From Xylocopa sonorina (taxonomy: Eukaryota; Arthropoda; Insecta; Hymenoptera; Apidae): DNA of 64,000 nucleotides. The stretch is from positions 1,302,001 to 1,366,000 of the forward strand of contig NW_027490127.1 in the NCBI RefSeq assembly GCF_050948175.1. Reading direction: 5' to 3'. Each line of letters begins with the position of its first letter. Within the stretch, counting starts at the first letter, position 1. The notes under the pieces are model-generated. The model did no database searches. It saw only the letters and a program-made list of their open reading frames with translations, and was not told where the DNA came from. Positions 10,705-20,003 of this stretch are shown here, piece after piece. The translations under genes and the position numbers were made by a program.

Positions 10705-10884
10705 TGTAGGAAACTCATTAATTAAAGACAATTACAAGGTTTTGTAAATCATTAAATAGTTCCTTTCAACTGATATATTACTCCAAGGATTGCTAATAAA
10801 CAACTGCTTCATCGTTTTAAAACATACACACGAAATATCATTTATTCCGCACATTCGCTCTCGCTCACATTCTTTAATATTCCA
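10705..10884 (-). repeat. Gypsy-2 3' LTR (180 bp)
   Basis: Starts TGTAGGAAACTCATTAATTA and ends TTAATATTCCA on the plus strand (minus strand TGGAATATT...CCTACA, so TG...CA). It shares ACAAGGTTTTGTAAATCATT and AACAACTGCTTCATCGTTTT with the partner at 15,453-15,633, with many scattered differences and small indels. Confidence 0.85.
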
Positions 10885-11100
10885 CGCACCTAATATTTAA
10901 AACTTGAATTATTGATTAGCTTTTAAATTAAGAGAATTTCGTTATTCTTCACTCGGCCGTCCTGCATGAATAATCGTTCCGAATGTCTTCATTCATGTCG
11001 TCTTCGATTTCAGATAAATATCATAGATTTCTTCGATCCACAATTTCATAGAATCTGCTGACGTCGATGTTTATAGGGGTCCTTCTCCTTGCCATACCTT
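10885..11100. other. Gypsy-2 3' untranslated stretch
   Basis: AT-rich sequence between the integrase C-terminus and the 3' LTR. No strong polypurine tract is visible next to the LTR (minus strand ATTAGGTGCG). I see nothing else in it. Confidence 0.4.
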
Positions 11101-12051
11101 TCAAACTACAAATCGTTGATTGCGTAAAACTCGTGCAACATCATACGGTTCAAAATATTTATGAGGTATATTTAGACCAGGACTCTGTTGCATACGTTTA
11201 ATTCCTACTAGATCTCCTTCACGATAAATTCTAACTTTTCGTCTACTCTTGTTAAAAGTTTGCTTATTCTCTTGTCGGATCCGGGATATATTTTTGCTTG
11301 CTGGAAGTCGTACTTCATCTCGTTTATCATGAAAAGATGCGATCCATTCCTTTTCAAGTATGTCTCGGATGTCAAGATAACCTTTAAGTCGAGCATGTGT
11401 CCCAAAGAGAAGATGAAACGGTGACGTACCAATACTTCGATGTATTGTTGATTTCAAACATTGTTGATCTACTTCTAAATACTTACATCATTCACAGTGC
11501 TTAGGTGTAGCTAATTTTGCTGACAACAGTATGAATGTTCTATTACGACGTTCAACTTGACCATTAGCTCTAGGATTTCCAGTTGTAGTTGAATCATGTT
11601 CTATATTTTCTTCTCGAGAATATTGCTTGAAATCCTTTGCTGTGAAAGCCGTTCCCCTATCAGAAATTATTCGACGCAGATTACAGAAAACAGTCGCTTG
11701 CTTCTTCAAGCGTGTCAAAACTTCATCTGTAGTAGTAGATTTTGTAGCATAAAGTCACATAAATTTTGTAAAAGCATTTACCACTTCAAATATGTACTGA
11801 TACGATTTATTTGTTGATGGTAACGGTCTAAGATGATCGATATGAAATGTATCAAAAGGAATACTCCCATTTTCAATCGGATTGAAATGATACTCCTGCG
11901 ACCCCTGCATCTTTCGGTTAAAATGCATGCAACACATTTTCTTACCACCATTTCAACTTGCTACCGAAGATTTGGAGTCCAATAATCTTTACGTACGATA
12001 GCTTCAGTCTTGACCACAGAAAAATGTTCACTCATGAGCTCGCCCTATTTC
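11101..12051 (-). pseudogene. Gypsy-2 integrase, broken
   Basis: Minus-strand pieces carry the core landmarks FDTFHIDHLRPLPSTNKSYQ (11,755-11,937), ISDRGTAFTAKDF (11,488-11,718) and NPRANGQVERRNRT (same piece). These give the D, D and E of the DDE triad. The C-terminal segment (11,101-11,457) holds STIHRSIGTSPFHLLFGTHA and a chromatin-contact region with GDLVGIKRM and YFEPYDVARVL. The pieces lie in different frames. A remnant of the zinc region lies at about 11,900-12,050. Confidence 0.82.
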
Positions 12052-13320
12052 TTATATCTGCATCCGACATGGTGCTACTAGTTGAATACCACCTGCAGAC
12101 TCTCTGTACAGTAAATTTTCCCGCAGAACATAATCATTCGTCTTGTTTTGAAGTACTAAATCTCGAAGTTTCATTACAGTCTCATCTTCTTTCTGTGCTT
12201 TCCGCAAACGATCCGTAAGTCTTGCATCAGATTCATCGATTAAGAAATTCGTAGGAGGAGGTTTTCTACTAAGCGCATCAACCTGAATCATGTGCTTCTC
12301 TGGACGAACAAAGATCTTTCTTATTTATTGTAAGAGTAATAGCTCGGCAATCAAAAACAATAACAAACGAAATTCCTAATAAATGAAGTCCTAATTTCTT
12401 CAACGCTTTTACCATTGCTGAAACTTCGAACTCATAGCTACTGTATTTAGATGCAGTAGAAGTTGTCTTACCACTAGAAAATAATATACAGGGTGAAAAG
12501 ATTTATCTTCGTTATTTCTTTGAAATAAAATCGCTCCGTACCCTAACACAGAAGCATCTGTATGCAACTCCATCTCTACTTCTACTTGAACCAAATTCAA
12601 CATTGGTTTCTCACTCAATAAAGGTATAAGTCGTATGAATGCTTCCATTTAAGTCGCTCCAGAACAGAATTTAGCATTCGCTTGCAGAAGGTTAGGCAAA
12701 GGTCGCGCAATTACAGGGTATTCACGGATAAATTTACGAAAATACCCGATGAGTCCAAGTAAACTTTGTACGTGTTTAACATTTTTCGACTCTATAAATC
12801 GTCTGACTGCATCAGTTTCAGTGAGGGGCGAAAACAACCATTGTTTATTATATGCCCGAGGAACTCGACAGAAGTTTACCCGAAACAACTTTCTTCTCAA
12901 CTGAATATTAAACCGGCTCCGCACGCTACAATTAAAACCCTTTCAAGAATTTGATCCCACGTTCAGTATCATTTGATGAAACAATCAAATCATTCATGTA
13001 TGCTAAAACAATTTCCTCACGAATAAGATCTCTAAATATGGTATTTATAAATCTTTGAAAAACTGCTGGAGAATTACATAAACCAAAAGGGACTCGTAAG
13101 AATTCATAATGACCATCTGGTACAACAATTGCTGTATATTTTCGACTTGATTTATCCTGTCGCACGTGAAAGAAACCGTTTTTCAAGTCAAGAGTATTGA
13201 AAATGCACGCGACTTGTAACAGATCTAATTGATCTTCAATCAGTTGTAACGGATATCTATATTTAATAATCTTCTTATTAATTTGTCGATATTAATTTGT
13301 CGCAATCCTCTGTTCTATCT
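12052..13320 (-). pseudogene. Gypsy-2 reverse transcriptase and RNase H, broken
   Basis: Working down the minus strand: YPLQLIEDQLDLLQVACIF (about 13,200-13,270), LDLKNGFFHV, YEFLRVPFGLCNSPAVFQRF and VLAYMNDLIV (12,932-13,186). Then HVQSLLGLIGYFRKFI (12,649-12,924), the RNase H start ELHTDASVLGYGAILFQ (12,409-12,648) and the RNase H-to-integrase link with VDALSRKPPP (12,052-12,291). The RT active site reads Y-M-N-D instead of Y-M-D-D, so one catalytic Asp is lost in addition to the stops and frameshifts. Confidence 0.85.
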
Positions 13321-13472
13321 ACACATTAACAATCTCTTTTTTGCGGCGATAGCAATCGTCTCGCCGATTGATATACAGACTCTTCGCCTTTCAATATTAA
13401 TTTCATTGCAATTTAAGGTTCAAAGGTTTTACTCGACTTGTAATTGCTAACAAGATATTCTATCGCCACTCG

Positions 13473-14306
13473 CTAATTAGGAACTAATACATGAGACACA
13501 CCAACTTGATTTACATCTAACACGTCACTCGTTACATCTATTTTAAATATTTCCGGTACAATATTTTCTCTTTCAACAATTTCGCGCGTTACTTTCGGTA
13601 ATGGACGAAAGTTTACTTTACAACCTCTAGTGCTAACATCAGTTACATTTAAGAAATTCGTTGCTATCAGCAACTTGTGTCGAACAATAGTATGAGAGAT
13701 TACATGTATACAAATCGGATATGAGTGCCCATCTGCGGTAATTTCTGCTCGAAATTCACCAAATGTTGTATCATTCTTTGAACCTATACCATCGAAATGT
13801 AATTCATCGTGTCGTAATTGCGGAGAACCGAACTTAATAAACTCGTCGGTGTGAATTAAACTAAAATCACTTCCTGAATCCATTAATGCTTCGATCTCGT
13901 ATCCGTTAAGTAAATCATTTTTGAGATACTTTCGGTACGATACACCTAATGTCGCGCAACTCTCTTCACTCGTTTTAAATTTCTTGGGACATTTCGACGC
14001 AATATGTCCAGGTTCTTGACATATAAAACATTTTACACCGCGATCATTCGTTGGACAATTCACGCTAATATGATCGTGCCCACCACAAATATAACATCGT
14101 ACAATATTACCGGTGAACGCCTTCATCTTACCAACACTGACTACCTCTTTTCGTTCATTTCTAACGAAACTGTCTTCACACTTCTCAGATTTTGTTGACA
14201 TTAGCACACTCGATAAACCTTGATCTCGAAGAATTACGTTTTCAAACGCTTTCGAAAGTTGATCGGTTGTTGTAAACTGTTGAATACGCGCCTGGTTCCG
14301 GAGCAT
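13473..14306 (-). pseudogene. Gypsy-2 gag C-terminus (two CCHC knuckles) plus aspartic protease
   Basis: A 277-codon open minus-strand frame. Two CCHC zinc knuckles occur at residues ~75-107: CYICGGHDHISVNC and CFICQEPGHIASKC, both with the C-x2-C-x4-H-x4-C spacing. The protease motif ALMDSGSDFSLIH follows at ~139-151. The gag knuckles bind element RNA; the protease would process Gag-Pol. The first residue shown is not a real start: it follows a stop, and capsid-like sequence continues upstream (MEYLIDGIPD-like, about 14,310-14,340). Its length suggests the break into RT near 13,470 is natural decay or a frame change. Confidence 0.85.
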
Positions 14307-15130
14307 TTAATCGGGGATGCCGTCAATCAGATATTCAAGTATTTCATCGTCGTTAGTTGGTACTCGATTTCCGAGAATGATCTTCTCGTGCAAATATTCA
14401 TGAAATGTCTGGTTCCTCTTCTATAATCATACTTCAAATTTCTTCCTTATTTCAATTTTGCTTTGTGGATGATAAAACGTAACTCTTAATTGTTCCAGCA
14501 GTCGGTTGAATGGCATAGTTATATATCCTCGTTTAGAATGAAACGATTGAAGTGCTTTTCCCTTCAGTCGCAAACCCATAGGTAATTATGCAACGTCATC
14601 TTCCAATTTATATATCGTCTTCAATAATTTGATCTACTTCTTCCAAATTTCACTATCACAAGACTTTCCAACAAATTTAAAAATTAAATTTGCAACTGCC
14701 GAAATATTCGTTCGCGGCTAACAGAATTGAGATAAAACATTGCATTCATTGCCATTATTCAATGCCAAGAGATTGTCACCGCCACTAACGACATCATATT
14801 GTACGCTTCCAAAATTACGCGTCGATCGTCGTTGCTCATTTTCCAAATTTTGCTCAACCTGTAATTAAATGAATTGTCCTTCGTATTGCATCTAACTCAA
14901 GACGCAGCATGGCCAGCTCACCTTCTGCTAATTCTTTTTCCTTAAAAAAAAATCAGTTTCTCGTTGCTGTAGATTCATTGCTGACTGCACGTTTGATGAT
15001 ATATTAGCACACTACCCTTCATTATCTTCACGAACTTCTTTCTGCTTGCCATCTATCCTCGTTCCGTCTGCGTCAATATCCATCTAATCAATAATCTAGT
15101 CAATATCCAATTAATTTAGCTTTCGAACTA
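14307..15130 (-). pseudogene. Gypsy-2 gag N-terminal/capsid part, multiple stops
   Basis: Minus-strand translation gives gag-like patches in shifting frames: MDIDADGTRIDGKQKEVRED near 15,080, NEQRRSTRNFGSVQYDVVSG near 14,800, KLEDDVAWLPMGLRLKG-like near 14,600 and YLHEKIILGNRVPTNDDEIL near 14,350. The acidic, Gln-rich start and the capsid-like later part suit Gypsy gag. At least six stops interrupt it. Confidence 0.6.
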
Positions 15131-15164
15131 GCAGTTGATAGTTTATGTTCCATTAATATCTTTT

Positions 15165-15479
15165 TTAGCGCAGTAACTGTGATTTTACTCTAACCTTTGA
15201 TGGTGAAAATTTATACTCGACACTTGCGTATAAACTCGAATTGTCTCTACATGAAAGTTTATTTTTCATCCTCGCAATATCTCTCAAAACTGCACTCGGG
15301 TCGCATGAATAACTTCTCGAACGTTCTAGACCGTCAAGTAACTTTCTCCAACGTTCTGTTTTCAAATACTCGATAATATTCCAATCTTTAGAACGTATCC
15401 AATTTAATTCTTGAATGTCTTCTTGATAATTACCACTCCTGAGCCCAAAAACTGTAGAAAACTTATTAACTATAGACAA
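15165..15479 (-). CDS. unidentified 104-codon open frame in the Gypsy-2 leader
   Basis: Open minus-strand frame beginning inside the 5' LTR (MSIVNKFSTVFGLRSGNYQE) and reading QELNWIRSKDWNIIEYL and RWRKLLDGLERSRSYSCD. I do not recognise a domain. It lies between the LTR and gag of a decayed element, so it is probably leader sequence that happens to be open, or an extra N-terminal piece of gag. Low confidence as a gene. Confidence 0.25.
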   Translation of the reverse strand: MSIVNKFSTVFGLRSGNYQEDIQELNWIRSKDWNIIEYLKTERWRKLLDGLERSRSYSCDPSAVLRDIARMKNKLSCRDNSSLYASVEYKFSPSKVRVKSQLLR

Positions 15480-15633
15480 CTACAAGGTTTTGTAAATCAT
15501 TATATAGTTCTTCTCAACGGTGATATAACTCGAAAGAATGCTAATGAACAACTGCTTCATCGTTTTAAAATATTCATATGAAAACCTCATCTATTCCGCA
15601 CTCTCGGTCTCGCTCGCAATCCAGAATATTCCA
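15453..15633 (-). repeat. Gypsy-2 5' LTR (181 bp)
   Basis: Starts TGTAGAAAACTTATTAACTA and ends GAATATTCCA on the plus strand. It matches the 3' LTR along its length but with many substitutions, showing an old insertion. The adjoining minus-strand sequence TTTTTGGGCTCAGGAGTGG is where a primer site is expected; I cannot assign the tRNA. Confidence 0.85.
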
Positions 15634-15917
15634 CGATCGCATCTCACTTCAACGTATCAAAAAAAGTAAGATGCAATTTTCTATCTGTAGCTTATGCTTA
15701 TCTGCTTTTACCGTTCAAAAGAATATGTATTATACAGTCCCATGCAAAGAGATGGCGCCCCATAATTTCTGCGTGTCAATGCAGAGGTGTTACACTACTA
15801 GTTCTAATACTTCCATCGACGCGATGTCGCATTTTATTTCAATGTTTCATGATAAGATGGAAAATTCAATGCAATGCTTTATGTTTATATCTTCAACACT
15901 GCAAAAGCAAGAGAATG
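15634..15917 (+). repeat. satellite B block, forward orientation (~1.6 monomers)
   Basis: Begins at CGATCGCATCTCACTTCAACG and ends at AAGAGAATGTGAACTG. Landmarks are GCTTATGCTTATCTGCTTTT, CCCATGCAAAGAGATGGCGC and TTCTGCGTGTCAATGC. Confidence 0.75.
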
Positions 15918-16392
15918 TGAACTGTGGCGTCAGACGTACCGCCTGCTATGCCCAGACGCTTACCACCGTCCTTGGCGTCCCCAGATCGGCATCTGCATCT
16001 CCTACAGCATCCGGATCCACTGTATGCGGGCAACCCACCTACTCGCTGCCACAGAACGAGGTGGCGACGCCACATACACCAGAGGGAGGATTCCATCGCA
16101 CGTTGCGAGGGCGAAGAGATCTATGACGGCTACGGACTCGAATCTCCAATGGTTACGTATCCGTACTCCGCTCATCGGTCCACACGCTATCCCCACTCTG
16201 GGGCCCAGCGACTCGTGTGCCGCGCGACCCGAGGAGGTTGCGGACGCGCCGATCCAGTCTCAGTCTCATTCACCGATTCGAACAGAGCAATTGACTCTAA
16301 GGAGTTTCGATCTCCGACACGAACAGAACAGTTGTACCTCAGGTATACGAGCTCCCAGCTCAGTGCATCCAACTCATTCACATCTAACATAG
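15918..16392. other. GC-rich insert of unknown origin (~475 bp)
   Basis: Base composition changes abruptly from AT-rich satellite to GC-rich sequence. All three plus-strand frames stay open over most of it (frames within 15,578-16,126, 15,874-16,392 and 15,924-16,520). The low density of TAA/TAG explains part of that. One frame contains EGEEIYDGYGLESPMVTYPY and another RTEQLTLRSFDLRHEQNSC. I recognise neither. It contains short inverted repeats (GTGGCG...CGCCAC). Satellite B is forward on its left and reverse on its right, so it sits on an inversion joint. It could be a captured exon or part of a transposon. Confidence 0.45.
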
Positions 16393-16690
16393 TGGAGTCC
16401 TTATTTTATTCTATTTCCATTTTCGTGATGAATGAAGTATTAGAAGTCTATTGCTTCGTCACGTTGGCATCTGGAAACACTGTCCACATGCATGGAAATT
16501 TAAAAATGGCATTCTACTGAAGTGTAGATGCAGATAAGTATAATGAGATGTATATAGCATTAAAATCTATTAACACACTTCGATCTGTTGATATGAAATG
16601 CGATATGGCGTTTAATGAAGCATTAGAACTCTATTGCTTCGATACGTAGAGATTTGGGAACGCTATCCAGTAGCAAGAAACTATTACTGT
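16393..16690 (-). repeat. satellite B/A-intermediate monomers, reverse orientation (~1.7)
   Basis: Plus strand GCATTAGAACTCTATTGCTT and CGATACGTAGAG are the reverse complement of the satellite A words CTACGTATCG and AGCAATAGAGTTCTAATGC, while GTAGATGCAGATAAG and GAAATGCGATATGGCG are nearer to B. These monomers are intermediate between the families. Confidence 0.65.
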
Positions 16691-17874
16691 GAATAATGTG
16701 GAAAACACATTTGCAATCTAAGCAAGGTTTCATTAGATCTGGTGGATTTTCCAAGTTTTAGAAAGGGATGGTGGCAGTAGCAGTTGGTTCAGCGCCAGCT
16801 GATAAACGTATACAACAAGCAAAGCAACGTAAACGGATTTAAAATGTTGACGATTATATGAATTGAAATATTACACTTTTATAATCCATGTAGCGTTTCT
16901 GTTCTTTGTAACTTACGAACAGTCTTAAGAATGTAACGCAATGTAAAGAAGATTGGGCACAAAGAAAGCAGGCCTTAGTCTGAGATAAAGGAACCTTGGA
17001 TCTGTTAAGTTTTGTGGTTACCGCCGTGCAGTGTAAAGGGATATGTCATTCAGTTTTAGTTTTCTAAACCAGAACAATTCAAACAAATCTGGAGTTGACA
17101 CATTGGAAGAATAATTATTCCAGTGAAAAATTCTGTATGCAGTACAATAGTAGCTTCACATCCCCTTGATATTCAGCAGAAATTCTTATGCCATTTTACT
17201 CTATTTACTAGAATCGAAACTATGAAACCTATTAGGTGGTACTTCTAAAGATATTGTGTATGTATTGGAGGATGCGTACAAAAAGAAAGGACTATTACGT
17301 GGATAAATTGTAGAATTCCGTTTGTAATTGATAATTAGATTATAAACATTTATATGCTTTTATCAGAAATTTTAATGTGTCAAAATTGCAGCACACAGGT
17401 GTGTAGATATCACTTTGCGATCTCATTTCATTTTGAGAGGTATATATATAAGCATCCATCCAGGCATAAAGCTTGATAATCTTTCAACTATAAAATAATT
17501 ATGAAACATTATACTTTTTGCTGGCGTTGGTCTATTTTGTCATTTTCAGAACTTGTGAAGCAGCTAGGACTGTAATAAGAAAGTACGTTCTATCTTTGCT
17601 CATTGTTTCCAAAGAAAATATTAAATGTGAGTAACATAATATAATAAATAACATAATAATAATATAATAAATAAATATATTCAAACGTAATGTATTTAAT
17701 TTTTATCATTTAGCGTTACAAAATATATTACAATAATATATAAAAATATATTTTACTTTAGTTTTTTCAATATTTTTAATATTTTATATTATCATATTAA
17801 AATTTTACAAAAAGTAACAAAATTTTTAGAAGTAGGAATAATTTTTCCTTACATAGTTAATATGTCGGTTCTTT
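16691..17874 (+). other. AT-rich unassigned sequence with a possible coding relic at ~17,187-17,328
   Basis: No satellite or recognised transposon. On the plus strand around 17,187-17,328 one frame reads LLGGTSKDIVYVLEDAYKKK followed by GLLRG with only two stops, which looks protein-like but which I cannot name. A TTTTGTCATTTTCAG acceptor-like motif lies near 17,537-17,551. The rest is AT-rich with no visible structure. It may be the flank of the HSDL2 relic or another decayed gene. Confidence 0.3.
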
Positions 17875-19214
17875 CTAAGAAGACGGTATTTCATTTTTCA
17901 AAGTAAGTTTCGACTTTAAATTGACCATTAATTTCTCTAATTTCATTGCATTTCGTAGATCACCGCTAATTTTCAACTTTCCCATTGTCGATGCAAGTTT
18001 TAATTCTCCGAAAGATATATAATATTATGTTATTAGTAAAATTATTTTGCATTTCTAATTAATTTGAACATAAGAAATATATTTCTTTTATGAGAAAGCA
18101 TTGCGAGAAAATTTTGAGAATCCATTGTTAATGTTGTACCTAGTGTTTGACTAGGTTTTTACCATTTTTAAGATCCAAAAACCGTGTACCAGCTTCGTCA
18201 CTATTAAAATTTACGAAATTTTCATATTGTAAATTTTTGCAAATATGATGTTAATTAACTCTTGAATTATGGTTGCTTGGGCAATTAATCAGACTGATCT
18301 ATGATGTGCTGTAATGTACGAGGTCTAATACATTTTTTTTTAACATAATGAACAATATAGTATTTGAGCTTACAGTTTTGTTAACGAACTGGCTGTTTAA
18401 ATTAGTTTAGATGACAATTAATATTTGCATGATCTTTTCCTCTGACTTATCTGTATAATTTGTTCGTTCTTTTCAATTGTTATACATAATTATCCAAATC
18501 TATATGTTCCAAATTCTCCTCTAGGAAAGAATCTGGCAACAATTTATCTTATCAATAATATTTTTATTCTGTAAAATAAATTGATTTGTTTACTAAAATA
18601 TAAATTATACATTCATGTATTAATTGTAAACCTTTAGTTAATTATTCACACCTGTATTACCCGCAGAGTGGGTAAAATCAGACATCCCTTCAGTTTTTTA
18701 ATATTGCCTCATCGATTAAAGACTGATTAGTAACAGATTTACTGTCTTTGCAAAATAAATGCGTACATTGCATCACCCATTATTTCCAGCTTCCCACTAT
18801 AATTTTGTGATTCTGAACCAACTAACATCTCTATCGCAGCCATGCGTATACCTGAAACAACACGTGCGTAAGGCAATCTTAAATTGAGAGAATTATTTTT
18901 CTTAAAAATGAAATTAGAAATATATATAAGTTACTGCAGTCTTTGACAAGAGTGCATTCACAGCAATACCATCATTCATCGGTCCTTCCAAGAGCACACA
19001 TTAACATTCCAAACTTGGATATTATATAATCGACACGAGTTTGAAACCATATTCGTTTAATTTTTACACTTAGTGATGGGCTGATATTTACTATATGAGG
19101 ATCTGTGCCTTTCATTGAATATGGTAAGCATACCTTAATATTATTCACAAGATCATAATTTTTCATACCAATGGATTCTATGCCTGGTTAAAGAAATAGC
19201 GCTAACAGCATTAA
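17875..19214 (-). pseudogene. HSDL2: relic of an HSDL2 gene (hydroxysteroid dehydrogenase-like protein 2), introns retained
   Basis: HSDL2 is a peroxisomal short-chain dehydrogenase fused to an SCP2 sterol-binding domain. Minus-strand pieces follow its order: NAVSAISLT (19,190-19,214), MKNYDLVNNI, KVCLPYSMKGTDPHIVNISP, WFQTRVDYIISKFGMLMCAL (SDR Y-x3-K motif as Y-I-I-S-K), GIAVNALLSKTAV, AAIEMLVGSESQNYSGKLEI, SLIDEAILKN and LLPDSFLEENLEHIDLDNYV. The SCP2 pieces are FNSDEAGTRFLDLKNGKN and GKLKISGDLRNAMKLEKLMV, ending at a TAG at 17,875-17,877. Two ~83 bp introns with GT...AG ends are still there (18,852-18,934 and 18,569-18,651), so it is not a processed copy. Frameshifts, stops and a small deletion (between NNI and KVCLP) kill it. 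The N-terminal Rossmann part is missing, cut at TTAA at 19,211-19,214. Confidence 0.88.
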
Positions 19215-19423
19215 CCCTTTCAGCACTGAGTTGTGTGGCAAATGGTTTTGTGAGAACCTATATGTGGCGTTCGTTGTTGTCAGACCGGTGGAGTCATCTC
19301 TGTGAAAACTGCTCAAGCTGTTCGCAATTCTGTTTCAGCACAGATTGAAGACATGGCGAAACGAGTCAATACATGCCTACGGTTGAATGTTCCCATTAAG
19401 AATAACTTATAAGTTACCGATGG
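19211..19423 (+). mobile_element. piggyBac-type terminus or MITE end inserted in the HSDL2 relic
   Basis: TTAA followed by CCCTTTCAGCACTGAGTTGT at 19,211 is the piggyBac-type end (TTAA plus CCC), and it interrupts the HSDL2 similarity exactly at the TTAA. CCCTTTCA is shared with the terminus at 555-678. About 200 bp of sequence without coding similarity follows. The partner end (AAAGGG then TTAA) is not found before the minisatellite, so the element is truncated or extends into it. Confidence 0.5.
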
Positions 19424-19735
19424 ATGGTGCTGCTGGTGGTCGGTTATTCACAATCGACCGACGGGTAGTGCTGCTTGTGCTTAATAATCCATAAATTATA
19501 TACGACTGGTGTTACCAACAACCGATAGCGCATGCTTTCACATACAGCTGGTGCAGCCAATAGTAGGTAACTCAAGACTTATGAACGACTGGTGTTGGCT
19601 GCGGTCGGTAGCTTACGATATAACGACAGTAGATGATGCCTGTGGTCGATAAATTATGACATAATGACGGCTGGTATTGCCAATAGCCAGGAATTCAAGA
19701 ACTATCGACGAATGGCATTGTCAAGCTATCGGTAA
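19424..19735 (+). repeat. degenerate minisatellite, ~40-45 bp unit (~8 units)
   Basis: Units built around CGACTGGTGTTGGCTGCGGT, CGGTAGCTTACGATATAA and similar versions (CGGCTGGTATTGCCAATAGC, AGCTGGTGCAGCCAATAG) recur roughly every 40-45 bp with heavy divergence. It may be the interior of the adjacent piggyBac-type element. Confidence 0.5.
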
Positions 19736-19756
19736 TCCATCTCTTACTTGGCTTAA

Positions 19757-20003
19757 GATAATCTAACATGCACCAAACTTAATTCAAACCAACCTAATCT
19801 CAGTTACACCTAATCTGACTTAACCTGCCTTCGCTCAAATCTAACCCAACCTAACACAATCTAGCATTACCTTTCGTAAACATAAACAAATCAAACCTAC
19901 GCTTTTTTAAATCTAACCCAACATAACTGAGCAACCTACAAACATTCCCAAACATAACCCAACCTAACATAACCTAGCGTAACCTAACTAAATCTAACAT
20001 AAG
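19757..20003 (+). repeat. CCTAAC-rich low-complexity tract
   Basis: About 250 bp dominated by AACCTAACC-, AATCTAACCC- and AACATAACC-like words (for example AACCCAACCTAACATAACCT). The words resemble degraded CCTAA, the complement of the insect telomere repeat TTAGG, but the spacing is irregular. Similar CCTAACC-rich tracts are familiar in insect genomes, notably Hymenoptera. I call it low complexity rather than telomere. Confidence 0.6.

Larger units (their letters stand above)
10705..15633 (-). mobile_element. decayed Gypsy-type LTR retrotransposon (Gypsy-2, ~4.9 kb)
   Basis: Two related short LTRs (10,705-10,884 and 15,453-15,633) flank gag with zinc knuckles, protease, RT, RNase H and integrase in minus-strand order. 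This is the Ty3/Gypsy order (integrase last). Stops and frameshifts are numerous and the LTRs differ at many positions, so it is old. No target site duplication is seen: the left flank stops at TATGCATAT in one satellite B phase, while the right flank starts at CGATCGCATCTC in another. A deletion or recombination after insertion is likely. Confidence 0.88.

Noticed and set aside
19757..20003. True telomere array
   Set aside because: The CCTAA-like words are not in exact 5 bp register and are broken by other sequence.
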